This document shows positions 63,949 to 64,000 of a stretch of 64,000 nucleotides of DNA, one piece after another. This stretch comes from Stutzerimonas kunmingensis (GTDB lineage: Bacteria; Pseudomonadota; Gammaproteobacteria; Pseudomonadales; Pseudomonadaceae), in NCBI RefSeq assembly GCF_002929225.1, contig NZ_PISM01000014.1, positions 744,001 to 808,000 on the forward strand, written 5' to 3'. Numbering within the stretch: the first letter of the stretch is position 1; each line of letters opens with the position of its first letter. The notes beneath the pieces are model-generated. The model saw nothing but the letters and a program-made list of their open reading frames with translations. It ran no database searches and was not told the origin of the DNA. Made by a program: the position numbers and the translations under genes.

Positions 63949-64000
63949 TCATATCCTCCGATAAGGGTGCGCATGATGCAGCGAAGGCCACGTTTTTCAG

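Overview
The window is a 64 kb piece of high-GC gammaproteobacterial chromosome, most likely Pseudomonas sensu lato of the P. stutzeri (Stutzerimonas) type. The reasons are gene content and order: nrdB-nrdA next to a response regulator/sensor pair, rlmA-dapE, and gacS followed by argP-like lysR, cysM, rlmD, relA and mazG. Small Pseudomonas-type proteins and GTAGGGTGGA-type palindromes point the same way. Species assignment is inference; there is no rRNA gene here. Most genes are dense and GC-rich with good Shine-Dalgarno sites.

Layout. 1-4067: end of a methyltransferase gene, a DUF2846 lipoprotein, a GNAT acetyltransferase, a TfoX-N protein, and azoR divergent from a GcvA-type LysR gene with a strong dyad between them. 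4068-7850: an accessory patch with mosaic repeats, a PLD-family nuclease-like gene, the stump of an Mrr-like restriction endonuclease, a one-TM-segment protein, a broken REP-associated transposase (RAYT) and an AT-rich four-TM protein of unknown function. 7852-15522: class I ribonucleotide reductase (nrdB, nrdA) with a readable promoter and NrdR box, then a two-component system. 15548-21836: DUF4197 protein, GNAT, plsB, a frameshifted GNAT gene and a serine hydrolase. 22107-26017: a GldA/GldG-type ABC operon and a cold-shock protein with a long leader. 26117-30888: hypothetical protein, rlmA, dapE, tcdA and an OprO/OprP-type porin. 30973-41928: FemAB-like GNAT, DUF6306, ppiA, LysR, small envelope proteins, a DEAD-box helicase (TTG start), a LysR gene, DUF1127, TauE, a c-type haem protein and mnmC. 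42000-52979: gacS, a TRIC/YicG-type membrane protein, argP-like regulator, cysM, rlmD, relA, mazG and a DUF2058 protein. 53087-63948: two small proteins, the ligase-associated DNA-repair cassette (exonuclease, ATP-dependent ligase, Lhr-type helicase, metallophosphoesterase), fadE and an MscS channel.

How the parts fit. nrdA/nrdB make dNTPs under apparent NrdR control. relA (ppGpp) and mazG (nucleotide clean-up) sit together with palindromes on both sides of mazG. The four repair genes share one strand with tight or overlapping junctions and probably act as one unit. The least ordinary material is the 4.1-7.8 kb patch, the repeat families scattered through the window, and an in-frame, repeat-derived N-terminal extension of the Lhr helicase. 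I did not find a complete, clearly new multi-gene system; the unrecognised AT-rich membrane gene and the repeat biology are the best leads. I see no tRNA, rRNA, CRISPR array or intact insertion sequence.
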